DNA of 64,000 bases from Scandinavium vulneris_A (GTDB lineage: Bacteria; Pseudomonadota; Gammaproteobacteria; Enterobacterales; Enterobacteriaceae): positions 1-64,000 of the forward strand of contig JBKGRZ010000010.1 in assembly GCA_046518185.1 (NCBI GenBank). Direction: 5' to 3'. The position numbers and the translations under genes are program-made. Positions 27,095 through 35,498 of this stretch are shown in pieces. Position 1 is the stretch's first letter. Every line of letters begins with the position of its first letter. Below the pieces are notes generated by a model. That model was not told where the DNA came from. It made no database searches and saw only the letters and a list, made by a program, of their open reading frames with translations.

Positions 27095-28336
27095 TTATTT
27101 CGCGAGGCTGTCGAGCAACCCGGCCGCGACCGCAGGCGCAAGTCCCGGAGCCAGCGGCAGGCGCGGGATTACCAGGCAGTGCAGCAGATGATAGATATCC
27201 TGCTTACCGTCCCAGACTTTGGTGGTGACTTCATTGTTGGTATCCAGTTCTTGCCACCAGGAACCGTTTTCGTAATCCATCAGGTATTTAATGCAGTACT
27301 CCCACCAGGTCTGATACCAGGCTTCGTATTGCGGATCGCCAGTGACGGTATAAAGCGCATACGCAGTGCCCATGGCTTCCACGATCGGCCAGCGCACGCG
27401 TTCCCGTACGATCGGGTTACCGTTCCAGTCGACGGTGTAAACAATGCCGTCAGCGCCATCCGGGGCCCAGGCGTCGCGAATAGTGGCGTGGAATAATCCT
27501 TTCGCATCTTCCAGCAGCCACGTTGGCGGGGTTTCAAAACGTGCTTCCAGCGCTGCACGCAGATGCAGCATCAGGCGACCCCACTCAATCCAGTGTCCTG
27601 GTGTTCCGCCGTAAGCGCGGAAGCGGTGCGCCGGGTTGTCCTGGTTGTAATTGCGGATAGGGTTCCAGTTGGCGTCGAAGTGTTCATTGACGCGGTACTC
27701 GCCTTTGCGCGCGACGTCGTGAATGATCACCGACGCCACACGCAGCGCGCGGTCGAGCCATTTGCGGTCGTGGGTCACGTCATAAACAATCAGGAAGGCT
27801 TCAACCGCATGCATATTGGCATTGCCGCCACGGTAATCCTCGGTTTGGCTGAAGGCTTCGTCCCAGGATTCCAGACACATCTGTTCTTCTTCGCTCCAGA
27901 AATATTTCTCAATGACGTCGATAGCTTCATCAAGTAGCGGGCGAGCGGCAGGGTGGCCGGTGGTGACCGCGCTGGCTGCACCTAACAGTACGAAGAAATG
28001 CTGATAACCTTGTTTGGATGCATCAACCACGCCTTCGTCGTTCACGCAGGCATGCCAGCCACCGTATTTTTTATCCCGCAAAGCACCGTTCAGGGCGTTA
28101 ATACCGTGCTCGACCAACGCGTACGCCCCCGGTCGGCCCATACCTGCGGCAACAGAATAGGTGTGCAGCATCCGGGCGGTAATCCACAGATGGGTGCCCA
28201 TATCCGTTCTGACCTGGCCGTTATTGCCCAACCAGCCAAAACCCGTAGACACCGCGGCGTTCTTGCCAAAATCAAAAATGCGATCCGTTTCCTGCTCAAG
28301 CCACCGGTTGTGGCTCAGGGTGTTAAACCATTTCAT
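27095..28336 (-). CDS. yihS: YihS, sulfoquinovose isomerase
   Basis: The 413-residue protein has the same length and nearly the same sequence as E. coli YihS, with an (alpha/alpha)6 barrel of the N-acylglucosamine 2-epimerase family. Conserved blocks include GTHLWITARMLH, SKQGYQHFF, GGNANMHAVEAFL and WDGKQDIYHLLHCL, which carry the catalytic histidines. It converts sulfoquinovose to 6-deoxy-6-sulfofructose, the first committed step of the sulfo-EMP pathway. It is followed by yihR and preceded by yihT with a 15-base gap. Confidence 0.96.
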   Translation of the reverse strand: MKWFNTLSHNRWLEQETDRIFDFGKNAAVSTGFGWLGNNGQVRTDMGTHLWITARMLHTYSVAAGMGRPGAYALVEHGINALNGALRDKKYGGWHACVNDEGVVDASKQGYQHFFVLLGAASAVTTGHPAARPLLDEAIDVIEKYFWSEEEQMCLESWDEAFSQTEDYRGGNANMHAVEAFLIVYDVTHDRKWLDRALRVASVIIHDVARKGEYRVNEHFDANWNPIRNYNQDNPAHRFRAYGGTPGHWIEWGRLMLHLRAALEARFETPPTWLLEDAKGLFHATIRDAWAPDGADGIVYTVDWNGNPIVRERVRWPIVEAMGTAYALYTVTGDPQYEAWYQTWWEYCIKYLMDYENGSWWQELDTNNEVTTKVWDGKQDIYHLLHCLVIPRLPLAPGLAPAVAAGLLDSLAK

Positions 28337-28351
28337 CGGAGAGTCCTTTTA

Positions 28352-29227
28352 TTAGCGGCGAGCCATCATCTCATCGACGATTTCGCCTAAACGTTGCAGT
28401 TTCGGGGCGCAGACATCGCTCAGCATCAGGCCGGTATCTGGCAAACCCACTACCGAGGCCCAGACCGCGCGGCCTGCCAGGAAGCCAGACGCGCCAGCCT
28501 GCATGGCAATGCGCACGGCGCGCGGGAACAGTTTTTCATCAACGCCGGAAGAGAGGATCACCCACGGCATATGTATCTGCTCATTCAGCTTCTGGGCGGC
28601 TACCAGCAACGCCTGCTGCGAACCTTTGCCGTACAGCGGCATCTCCACTTTGTAGAGGTCTGCCCCGCTGTTACCGAGCTCTTTGGCGGCATCAAGAATG
28701 GCCTGTTCACGGTCGAATTTATCGCCGCAGCGTGGCGGACGAACCACCGGTTCGATAATGCTCAGCAGACCGTTTTGATGGCAGAGCCGGTTAAACTCAT
28801 CGACCATTTGCAGGCGCTGCTGCGGGTCTTCATCGCTGCGCCATAGCACCAACAATTTCAGGGCTTTCGCGCCGTCGCGTTTGACGGCCTGGGGGTCGAT
28901 GCTTTTATCGATAATCACGCTATCGACGGGAATACCGTTCCCGGGGATAAACTTGTCGGCGGCGACGATCATCGCGCAGCGTTTATCCACGGCTTGCTGC
29001 TTGACAACCTGGCGATAGCAAAATTGCTGATCGACCAGAATTGCAGAGGCAAACGGCGACAGCGTTTTAGCGGCGCTTACTTTGAAATCCGTAAGCTGTT
29101 GGTCGGTCACTGGCCCTTCAACGCCTGCGGCAGAGAACATAAAGCGCATGGCTTCACGTTGATCGACCGCCAGCATGGCAAAGCCGCCGGAAGGTCGGGT
29201 GAGATCTTTCAGGGTGTACTGCGTCAT
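28352..29227 (-). CDS. yihT: YihT, sulfofructose-1-phosphate aldolase
   Basis: The 291-residue class I aldolase starts MTQYTLKDLTRPSGG behind AAGGA; 68 open codons upstream are out of family and rejected. The Schiff-base lysine is in DLYKVEMPLYG (Lys193, the same number as in E. coli). VILSSGVD and GASGFLAGRAVW bind the phosphate. It splits sulfofructose 1-phosphate into DHAP, which enters glycolysis, and sulfolactaldehyde. It is four bases downstream of yihU. Confidence 0.96.
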   Translation of the reverse strand: MTQYTLKDLTRPSGGFAMLAVDQREAMRFMFSAAGVEGPVTDQQLTDFKVSAAKTLSPFASAILVDQQFCYRQVVKQQAVDKRCAMIVAADKFIPGNGIPVDSVIIDKSIDPQAVKRDGAKALKLLVLWRSDEDPQQRLQMVDEFNRLCHQNGLLSIIEPVVRPPRCGDKFDREQAILDAAKELGNSGADLYKVEMPLYGKGSQQALLVAAQKLNEQIHMPWVILSSGVDEKLFPRAVRIAMQAGASGFLAGRAVWASVVGLPDTGLMLSDVCAPKLQRLGEIVDEMMARR

Positions 29228-29231
29228 AGCG

Positions 29232-30140
29232 TCATTCCTTGTTGATACGTGAAAGTGTTTTGCGAAGCCCGGCGCTGGTGCGCACCTGCTCGAGAATGGC
29301 TGACCAGTCTTCGCGTCCGCGTCCGGCGGCGCGGGCCTGGCTATAGACTTCTCGTGAAGCGGCCCCGAGCGGCATCGGAACATGCAGCTGGTTGGCAACA
29401 TCGAGGGCGATACCCAGGTCTTTGTGGGCAAGATCGATCATGAAGGCAGGAGAAAGGTCGCCTTTCAGCACCTTGTTGGGCCAGGTGGTAGTGAAATGGC
29501 CTTTACCGGCGGCGGTGCCGCTCATCACGTTCAACGCCACCTGGAGGTCAAGCCCAAGGGCTTCGCACAGCGTTGCGGCCTCGGCGGATAGCGCATTGAG
29601 CGCGATGCTCATGTAGTTGTTAATCAGCTTCACGCGGATGCCCATCCCCGGACCGCCAGCGTTAATCAGCTCGCTGCCCATCGCCATGAGTACTGGCGTG
29701 GCGCGTTTCACCTGTTGTTCGGTTCCCCCCGCCAGCAAAAGCAGCGTGCCGGAAATGGCGTTATCGGAGGTGCGGCCGACCGGCACATCCATCATGCTAA
29801 AACCGCGTTCGTGCATTTGAGTTATCAGGCGGTCCGTTTGCAGTGGATGGATGGTGGACATATCAATGACCAGCGCATCCGACGAGAGCGTTTCACAAAC
29901 GCCGTTGCTGCCGAATAGCACGGCGTTAACCACCTCGCCGTTTGGCAGCATGGTGATGATAAATTCGGCATCCGTAGCGGCGTGTGCAGGCGATGATGTC
30001 GCGACGGCGCCTTTCTTCTTCAGCGCGTTTACGGCTTGCGGATCCAGATCGTAAATACGTAGCGAATGTCCCTGTTTAAGCAGATTGCTCGCCATTGGCG
30101 CGCCCATTTGTCCCAACCCGATAAATGCGATGACCGACAT
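29232..30140 (-). CDS. yihU: YihU, sulfolactaldehyde reductase
   Basis: The 302-residue dehydrogenase of the beta-hydroxyacid family has the Rossmann motif GLGQMGAPMASNLL, the substrate loop DVPVGRTSDNAISGTL and the catalytic-lysine segment VKLINNYM. It reduces sulfolactaldehyde with NADH to 2,3-dihydroxypropane-1-sulfonate, which the cell excretes. It is the first gene of the minus-strand operon. The 164-base gap to yihV carries the divergent promoters and a palindromic candidate operator. Confidence 0.96.
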   Translation of the reverse strand: MSVIAFIGLGQMGAPMASNLLKQGHSLRIYDLDPQAVNALKKKGAVATSSPAHAATDAEFIITMLPNGEVVNAVLFGSNGVCETLSSDALVIDMSTIHPLQTDRLITQMHERGFSMMDVPVGRTSDNAISGTLLLLAGGTEQQVKRATPVLMAMGSELINAGGPGMGIRVKLINNYMSIALNALSAEAATLCEALGLDLQVALNVMSGTAAGKGHFTTTWPNKVLKGDLSPAFMIDLAHKDLGIALDVANQLHVPMPLGAASREVYSQARAAGRGREDWSAILEQVRTSAGLRKTLSRINKE

Positions 30141-30223
30141 ACTGTTCTCCTGCTGCTGGTGTCATTTTTTGTCAAAATTTGTGCGTTTGTGTTGTCTGTT
30201 TTTGATCGTATTTGTAATTTATA

Positions 30224-30237
30224 GTCAAAAAATTGAC
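30224..30237. promoter_or_regulatory. Candidate CsqR operator between yihU and yihV
   Basis: GTCAAAAAATTGAC is a 14-base perfect inverted repeat (GTCAA-N4-TTGAC). It overlaps TTGACA at 30233-30238, a consensus -35 hexamer on the plus strand. A related direct copy, GTCAAAATTTGTGC, is at 30171-30184. The cluster is known to be repressed by CsqR (YihW) from this divergent region in E. coli. The assignment of these bases as its site is my inference. Confidence 0.5.
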
Positions 30238-30304
30238 AGCCGTCACTTTTTAAACAATTGGTGAAATTAAAATGGCGGCAGGTTTTTAACGCTGAGGAAT
30301 AACC

Positions 30305-31201
30305 ATGATTCGCATTGCTTGTGTCGGAATAACCGTGATGGACAGGATCTACTACGTAGGCGATTTACCCACCGAAGGGGGAAAATATGTGGCGAATAAT
30401 TACCGTGAAGTGGGAGGTGGGCCTGCGGCTACAGCGGCAGTGGCTGCGGCGAGGCTAGGTGCGCAGGTCGATTTTATTGGTCGGGTAGGGGATGATGACA
30501 TCGGTATCAGCCTGCTGCACGAACTGGAGTCATTTGGCGTAAGTACGCGTTATACCCAACGTTTTACTCAGGCCCGCTCGTCGCAGTCTGCCATCGTGGT
30601 GGATGCACAGGGTGAGCGCATCATTGTGAACTATCCGAGTCCGGACCTGATGACCGATGCCAGCTGGCTGGATGCCATCGACTTCAGCCAATGGGATGTT
30701 GTTCTGGCTGATGTTCGCTGGCATGAGGGGACGAAAAAAGCGTTTACCCTCGCGCGTCAGGCTGGCGTGACGACAATATTGGATGGGGATATCACGCCTC
30801 AGGACATTGCTGAGCTGGTGACGTTGAGCGATCACGCTGTCTTTTCGGCTCCAGGATTACGACGTATGACGGGCGAACAGAGTCTCCCGCTTGCCTTAGA
30901 AAAATCAAAAATGCTCACAAACGGACAGGTATACGTCACCGACGGCTCGGAAGGCTGCTTTTGGCTGGAAAATCAAAACCTGATGCATCAGCCTGGATTT
31001 ACGGTGAACGTTGTCGACACAACCGGTGCGGGAGATGTTTTCCATGGCGCTTATGCCTTCAGTCTGGGGCATGGCGAGGCAGGTAGTGAAGGTATACGTT
31101 TTGCCAGTGCGGTTGCCGCATTGAAGTGCACCCGACCAGGTGGTCGGGCGGGAATCCCCGATCGTGATCAAACCTGCTCTTTTCTGTCGCTTTATGGTTA
31201 A
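30305..31201 (+). CDS. yihV: YihV, sulfofructose kinase (PfkB family)
   Basis: The 298-residue ribokinase-type sugar kinase (298 in E. coli) has the N-terminal glycine motif GGGPAATAAVAAARLGA and the C-terminal signature DTTGAGDVFHGAYAF with the catalytic base at Asp244. It phosphorylates sulfofructose to sulfofructose 1-phosphate using ATP. It is transcribed divergently from yihU and followed 33 bases later by the repressor gene yihW. Confidence 0.96.
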   Translation: MIRIACVGITVMDRIYYVGDLPTEGGKYVANNYREVGGGPAATAAVAAARLGAQVDFIGRVGDDDIGISLLHELESFGVSTRYTQRFTQARSSQSAIVVDAQGERIIVNYPSPDLMTDASWLDAIDFSQWDVVLADVRWHEGTKKAFTLARQAGVTTILDGDITPQDIAELVTLSDHAVFSAPGLRRMTGEQSLPLALEKSKMLTNGQVYVTDGSEGCFWLENQNLMHQPGFTVNVVDTTGAGDVFHGAYAFSLGHGEAGSEGIRFASAVAALKCTRPGGRAGIPDRDQTCSFLSLYG

Positions 31202-31234
31202 AATGTCGGAAAGAAGGGATTAAGAGGACAGCCC

Positions 31235-32032
31235 ATGAGCCTGACTGAACTTACCGGTAACCCACGCCACGACCAGTTACTGACATTGATTGCCGATCGC
31301 GGCTACATGAACATTGATGAGTTGGCGCAGCTGCTGGATGTCTCAACCCAAACGGTTCGTCGTGATATCCGCAAGCTGAGTGAGCAGGGGCTGATCACCC
31401 GCCATCACGGTGGTGCCGGACGCGCGTCAAGCGTGGTGAATACCGCCTTTGAGCAACGTGAAGTCTCATGGACCGAAGAGAAAAAGGCGATCGCTGAAGC
31501 GATTGCCGACTATATCCCGGATGGTTCAACGGTGTTTATCACCATCGGCACCACGGTCGAACAGGTTGCCAGGGCGCTGCTGAATCACAACCATTTGCGG
31601 ATTATCACTAACAGTCTGCGGGTGGCGCACATTCTCTACAAAAATCCACGCTTTGAAGTGATGGTGCCCGGCGGCACGTTGCGGGCACATAATGGTGGGA
31701 TAATCGGCCCGGCCGCCAATGCGTTTGTCTCTGGATTCCGTGCCGATTATCTGGTGACAAGCGTCGGCGCTATTGAAAATGATGGCACGCTATTGGAGTT
31801 CGACGTCAACGAAGCCAGTATCGCGCAGACGATGATGGCTCACTCCCGTCATCTACTTCTGGCCGCTGACCACACGAAATACCATGCCTCCGCTGCCGTT
31901 GAGATAGGCAATCTTGCTCAGATGACGGCGCTGTTCACCGACGAAGAACCGGGTGCCTCACTGCGTCAAATCCTCAAAACCCATCAGGTCGAAGTGGTTA
32001 AAGCCTGTGCGGGTGGAAATGATAGCCCCTGA
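31235..32032 (+). CDS. csqR: CsqR (YihW), DeoR-family repressor of sulfoquinovose genes
   Basis: The 265-residue regulator (261 in E. coli) has an N-terminal winged HTH (MNIDELAQLLDVSTQTVRRDIRKL) and the DeoR effector domain with ITNSLRVAHIL and the ribose-phosphate-isomerase-like TSVGAIENDG. It represses yihUTSRQPO and yihV, and sulfoquinovose or its glycerol derivative relieves repression. The gene is cotranscribed with yihV. Confidence 0.93.
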   Translation: MSLTELTGNPRHDQLLTLIADRGYMNIDELAQLLDVSTQTVRRDIRKLSEQGLITRHHGGAGRASSVVNTAFEQREVSWTEEKKAIAEAIADYIPDGSTVFITIGTTVEQVARALLNHNHLRIITNSLRVAHILYKNPRFEVMVPGGTLRAHNGGIIGPAANAFVSGFRADYLVTSVGAIENDGTLLEFDVNEASIAQTMMAHSRHLLLAADHTKYHASAAVEIGNLAQMTALFTDEEPGASLRQILKTHQVEVVKACAGGNDSP

Positions 32033-32116
32033 TTTCTCGTCCTGCCCGTGAGCGCTATAGTCAAACCCCGCCTTTCCCGCTACAGTTATTTTTCCATGAC
32101 GCAAAAGGAGAGGATC

Positions 32117-32707
32117 ATGCTCTATATCTTTGATTTAGGTAATGTGATTGTCGACATTGACTTCAACCGGGTGTTCGGCGCGTGGAGTGATTTCAGCCGT
32201 GTCCCGCTGGCTACGCTGAAGCAAAAATTCGTCATGGGGGAAGCATTCCATCAGCATGAGCGCGGCGAAATCAGCGATGAAGCTTTTGCTGAGGCGCTAT
32301 GCCATGAAATGGATTTGTCCCTAAGCTATGAGCAGTTTTCCCACGGTTGGCAGGCGATATTCGTTGGCCTGCGCCCGGAAGTGATTGCCATCATGCGTCA
32401 GTTGCGCGAGCAAGGTCATCGGGTGGTGGTCCTGTCAAATACCAACCGGCTGCACACCACCTTCTGGCCGGATGAATATCCTGAAGTCCGCGACGCGGCG
32501 GACAACATCTATCTCTCTCAGGAGATGGGGATGCGTAAACCCGAAGCGCGTATCTACCAGCGGGTACTCGAAGCGGAAGGTTTTTCCGCCGCAGATACCG
32601 TCTTTTTCGACGATAACGTCGATAATATAGAGGGTGCCCATCGGCTGGGGATCACCAGTATTCTGGTGACCGGCAAAGAGACCATCCCTGAGTATTTTGC
32701 GAAATAA
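32117..32707 (+). CDS. yihX: YihX, HAD-like alpha-D-glucose-1-phosphate phosphatase
   Basis: The 196-residue phosphatase starts MLYIFDLGNVIVDIDFNRV behind AAAAGGAGAGG; 23 open codons upstream are not in the family. The HAD motifs are DLGNVIVDID (nucleophile and acid/base Asp), LSNTN and DDNVDNIEGA. E. coli YihX releases glucose from glucose 1-phosphate. It is followed two bases later by yihY. Confidence 0.95.
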   Translation: MLYIFDLGNVIVDIDFNRVFGAWSDFSRVPLATLKQKFVMGEAFHQHERGEISDEAFAEALCHEMDLSLSYEQFSHGWQAIFVGLRPEVIAIMRQLREQGHRVVVLSNTNRLHTTFWPDEYPEVRDAADNIYLSQEMGMRKPEARIYQRVLEAEGFSAADTVFFDDNVDNIEGAHRLGITSILVTGKETIPEYFAK

Positions 32708-32709
32708 CT

Positions 32710-33582
32710 ATGCTAAAAAACGTTCATCAAAAAGTCTCCCATCACAGCCGGTCGCTGGTGGCCTGGCTTAAGTTACTCTGGCGACGTATTGATGAAGACA
32801 ATATGACGACACTGGCCGGGAACCTGGCCTATGTGTCGTTGCTCTCCCTGGTGCCGCTGGTTGCGGTCATTTTTGCTCTTTTCGCCGCTTTCCCGATGTT
32901 TTCCGACGTCAGCGTCACGCTGCGACAATTTGTCTTTGCCAATTTCCTGCCGGCGACGGGAGATGTTATCCAGCGTTATATCGAGCAGTTTGTCGCGAAC
33001 TCCAGCAAAATGACGGCGGTCGGTGCCTGCGGGCTTATCGTGACCGCGCTGCTACTGATGTATGCCATCGACAGTGCGCTGAATACCATCTGGCGCAGCA
33101 AGCGCGTCAGGCCAAAAATCTACTCATTCGCAGTGTACTGGATGATATTGACCCTCGGGCCGCTGCTGGCCGGGGCGAGTCTGGTCATCAGTTCCTACCT
33201 GCTTTCGCTGCGCTGGGCGAGTGAACTTAACGGCGTGATAGATAACGGGTTGCGCCTCTTTCCGTTGCTGCTTTCCTGGATCTCCTTCTGGATGCTCTAC
33301 AGCATCGTGCCCACTACCCGGGTGATGAATCGCGATGCGATTGTTGGCGCGCTGGTGGCGGCGCTGCTGTATGAGCTTGGTAAAAAAGCGTTTGCGCTCT
33401 ACATCACCACCTTCCCGTCTTATCAGCTGATTTATGGTGTACTTTCAGTTATCCCGATTCTGTTTGTCTGGGTCTACTGGACCTGGTGCATCGTCTTGCT
33501 TGGCGCGGAAATAACTGTCACTCTCGGGGAATACCGAAAACTCAAAATCGCGGCAAGCCAGGAAGAAGACGAACAACCATGA
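32710..33582 (+). CDS. yihY: YihY, inner membrane protein (BrkB/virulence factor family)
   Basis: The 290-residue protein has about six hydrophobic helices and the family block LAYVSLLSLVPLVAVIFALF near residue 45, with IPILFVWVYWTWCIVLLGAEI near the C terminus. The family was once called ribonuclease BN by mistake; the function is unknown. Length equals E. coli YihY. Its stop overlaps the dtd start (ATGA), within yihX-yihY-dtd-yiiD. Confidence 0.94.
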   Translation: MLKNVHQKVSHHSRSLVAWLKLLWRRIDEDNMTTLAGNLAYVSLLSLVPLVAVIFALFAAFPMFSDVSVTLRQFVFANFLPATGDVIQRYIEQFVANSSKMTAVGACGLIVTALLLMYAIDSALNTIWRSKRVRPKIYSFAVYWMILTLGPLLAGASLVISSYLLSLRWASELNGVIDNGLRLFPLLLSWISFWMLYSIVPTTRVMNRDAIVGALVAALLYELGKKAFALYITTFPSYQLIYGVLSVIPILFVWVYWTWCIVLLGAEITVTLGEYRKLKIAASQEEDEQP

Positions 33583-34016
33583 TTGCATTAATTCAGCGCG
33601 TAACCCGTGCCAGCGTCACCGTGGAGAGCGAAGTGACGGGTGAAATTGGTCCGGGACTTTTGGTTTTATTAGGTGTCGAAAAGGAAGATGACGAGCAGAA
33701 AGCGAATCGCCTGTGCGAACGCGTTTTGGGTTACCGAATTTTTAGCGATGCCGATGGCAAAATGAACCTCAACGTTCAGCAGGCCGGTGGCAGCCTGCTG
33801 GTGGTGTCGCAGTTTACGCTGGCGGCCGATACCGAGCGCGGCATGCGTCCGGGATTCTCCCGAGGCGCGGCTCCCGACCGGGCAGAAGAATTATACGAGT
33901 ATTTTGTTGAGCGCTGCCGCCAGCAGGAAATCAACACCCAGACCGGGCGTTTTGCCGCCGATATGCAGGTTTCATTGGTCAATGACGGTCCCGTGACATT
34001 CTGGTTGCAGGTATGA
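33579..34016 (+). CDS. dtd: D-aminoacyl-tRNA deacylase
   Basis: The 145-residue protein starts MIALIQRVTRASVTVE, overlapping the yihY stop by four bases. It has the two active-site signatures SQFTLAADT (SQxTL) and NDGPVTFWL (NxGP[V/F]T). Dtd hydrolyses D-amino acids from mischarged tRNA and so protects translation. Length is that of E. coli Dtd (145). The 31-codon upstream extension of the open frame lies within yihY and is rejected. Confidence 0.97.
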   Translation: MIALIQRVTRASVTVESEVTGEIGPGLLVLLGVEKEDDEQKANRLCERVLGYRIFSDADGKMNLNVQQAGGSLLVVSQFTLAADTERGMRPGFSRGAAPDRAEELYEYFVERCRQQEINTQTGRFAADMQVSLVNDGPVTFWLQV

Positions 34017-35002
34017 GTCTGCAAGCGGGTTTGGCACGGTCTACAAAAGAGAGCTCCTCTATGTATCACCTTCGAGTACCGCAAACGGAAGAAGAATTAG
34101 CGCGTTATTACCAGTTTCGCTGGGAGATGCTGCGTAAACCGCTGCATCAGCCACAAGGCTCTGAGCGAGACGCCTGGGATGCGATGGCGCATCATCAGAT
34201 GGTCGTCGATGAAGCGGGTAATCTGGTGGCCGTGGGCCGCCTGTATATTAACGGCGATTACGAAGCGTCGATTCGCTTCATGGCGGTTGACCCTGCGGTA
34301 CAGGACAAAGGACTCGGCACGCTGATGGCAATGACGCTGGAATCCGTGGCCCGTCAGGAAGGCGTCAAGCGCGTCACCTGTAGCGCCCGGGAAGATGCCG
34401 TCGAGTTCTTTGCCAAGCTGGGCTTTGTGAACCAGGGCGAAATCACCACCCCGCAGACCACGCCGGTGCGGCATTTCCTGATGATTAAACCGGTAGCGAC
34501 GCTGGATGATATTTTGCACCGCGGCGACTGGTGCGGACAGCTACAGCAGGCATGGTACGAGCACATCCCGCTGAGCGAGAAAATGGGGGTGCGCATTCAG
34601 CAGTATACTGGGCAGAAATTCATCACTACCATGCCGGAAATCGGCAACCAGAATCCGCACAATACGTTGTTTGCCGGGAGTCTGTTTTCTCTCGCCACCT
34701 TGACCGGCTGGGGCCTGATCTGGCTGATGCTGCGCGAACGCCATCTTGGCGGCACCATCATTCTGGCCGATGCCCATATTCGTTACAGCAAGCCCATCAG
34801 CGGCAAACCGAGCGCGATTGCTGACCTGGGTTCTCTCAGCGGCGATCTCGACCGTCTGGCGCGCGGACGTAAAGCCCGTGTGCAGATGCAGGTTGAACTG
34901 TTCGGCGACGACACCTCCGGCGCGATTTTTGAAGGTATCTACATTGTTCTCCCCGCTAAACCCTTCGGACCGCTGGAAGAGGGCGGTAACGAGGAGGAGT
35001 AG
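34013..35002 (+). CDS. yiiD: YiiD (FabY), GNAT acetyltransferase fused to a thioesterase-like domain
   Basis: The 329-residue protein has an N-terminal GNAT fold (VAVGRLYINGDYEASIRFMAV then DKGLGTLMAMTLE, residues of about 60-125). Its C-terminal half is a hotdog thioesterase-like domain (NPHNTLFAGSLFSLATLTGWG). The start overlaps dtd by four bases and gives the E. coli length of 329. E. coli YiiD is annotated as FabY because it can help initiate fatty acid synthesis; the exact reaction is not certain. The gene ends in an acidic tail (LEEGGNEEE). Confidence 0.92.
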   Translation: MSLQAGLARSTKESSSMYHLRVPQTEEELARYYQFRWEMLRKPLHQPQGSERDAWDAMAHHQMVVDEAGNLVAVGRLYINGDYEASIRFMAVDPAVQDKGLGTLMAMTLESVARQEGVKRVTCSAREDAVEFFAKLGFVNQGEITTPQTTPVRHFLMIKPVATLDDILHRGDWCGQLQQAWYEHIPLSEKMGVRIQQYTGQKFITTMPEIGNQNPHNTLFAGSLFSLATLTGWGLIWLMLRERHLGGTIILADAHIRYSKPISGKPSAIADLGSLSGDLDRLARGRKARVQMQVELFGDDTSGAIFEGIYIVLPAKPFGPLEEGGNEEE

Positions 35003-35005
35003 TCC

Positions 35006-35155
35006 TCACTTCTGGCCCGGCTTGCTTATACGTCGGGCCACATCCTGTATGACGTCCCTTGCCGATTGGCTTACACCGCTTAACTGAAAGAAACCGTGAA
35101 TTGTCCCTGGATAACAGGTACAGGTCGACTGGGCGCCTTGTCTGGTAAGCCGTTG
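35006..35155 (-). pseudogene. C-terminal remnant of an alpha/beta-hydrolase (esterase) gene
   Basis: Read on the minus strand, the last 45 or so codons give RLTRQGAQSTCTCYPGTIHG, FFQLSGVSQSARDVIQDVA and a stop at 35006. This is the C-terminal signature of Aes/lipase-type hydrolases: the catalytic His in YPGxIHGFF and the following helix. The frame continues upstream only through the antisense of the HTH gene, with no hydrolase features. The catalytic Ser and Asp regions are missing, so it is a truncated relic. I infer deletion associated with arrival of the neighbouring HTH gene. Confidence 0.65.
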
Positions 35156-35162
35156 ATGTAAA

Positions 35163-35462
35163 ATGTTTCCTTTGGACAAGGCTCTCTTTGAACGCTTAAC
35201 GCAACGCATGTCAGAGATGAATGAGATAGCGAAAGGTGAACGGGAACCTTCCCGCGTCTTTGAAATAGACACAATGAAAATCAAAGAAATACGCCAGTCG
35301 TCTGGACTCTCTCAGAGGCGGTTTGCGAATTTGATTTCTGTCAGCGTGGATACGCTGCGTAACTGGGAGCAAGGGCAGCGTTCGCCAACAGGCCCGGCAA
35401 AGGCGCTGCTACGCGCGATAGCCAACGATCCGCTCAACGTCATTTCGGCGCTGGCGCAATAA
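35163..35462 (+). CDS. Orphan HigA/NadS-type HTH antitoxin-like regulator
   Basis: The 99-residue protein has an N-terminal helical region (DKALFERLTQRMSEMNEIAKGE) and a C-terminal Cro/C1-type HTH (KIKEIRQSSGLSQRRFANLISVSVDTLRNWEQGQRSPTG, split here over two helices). This matches antitoxins of HigBA/NadS type. Such genes normally follow a RelE-like toxin by a few bases; here the 160 bases upstream encode no toxin but hold the esterase relic on the other strand. There is no clear ribosome site, consistent with loss of a coupled upstream gene. K-12 has yiiE/yiiF at this place instead. Confidence 0.7.
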   Translation: MFPLDKALFERLTQRMSEMNEIAKGEREPSRVFEIDTMKIKEIRQSSGLSQRRFANLISVSVDTLRNWEQGQRSPTGPAKALLRAIANDPLNVISALAQ

Positions 35463-35498
35463 ACCGGGCGCTCTCGCACCCGGTCATCAGAACAGGGA

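Noticed and set aside
35003..35162. RelE/HigB-type toxin gene before the HTH antitoxin-like gene
   Set aside because: All three plus-strand frames are interrupted and show no toxin motif; only the esterase remnant on the minus strand is recognisable.
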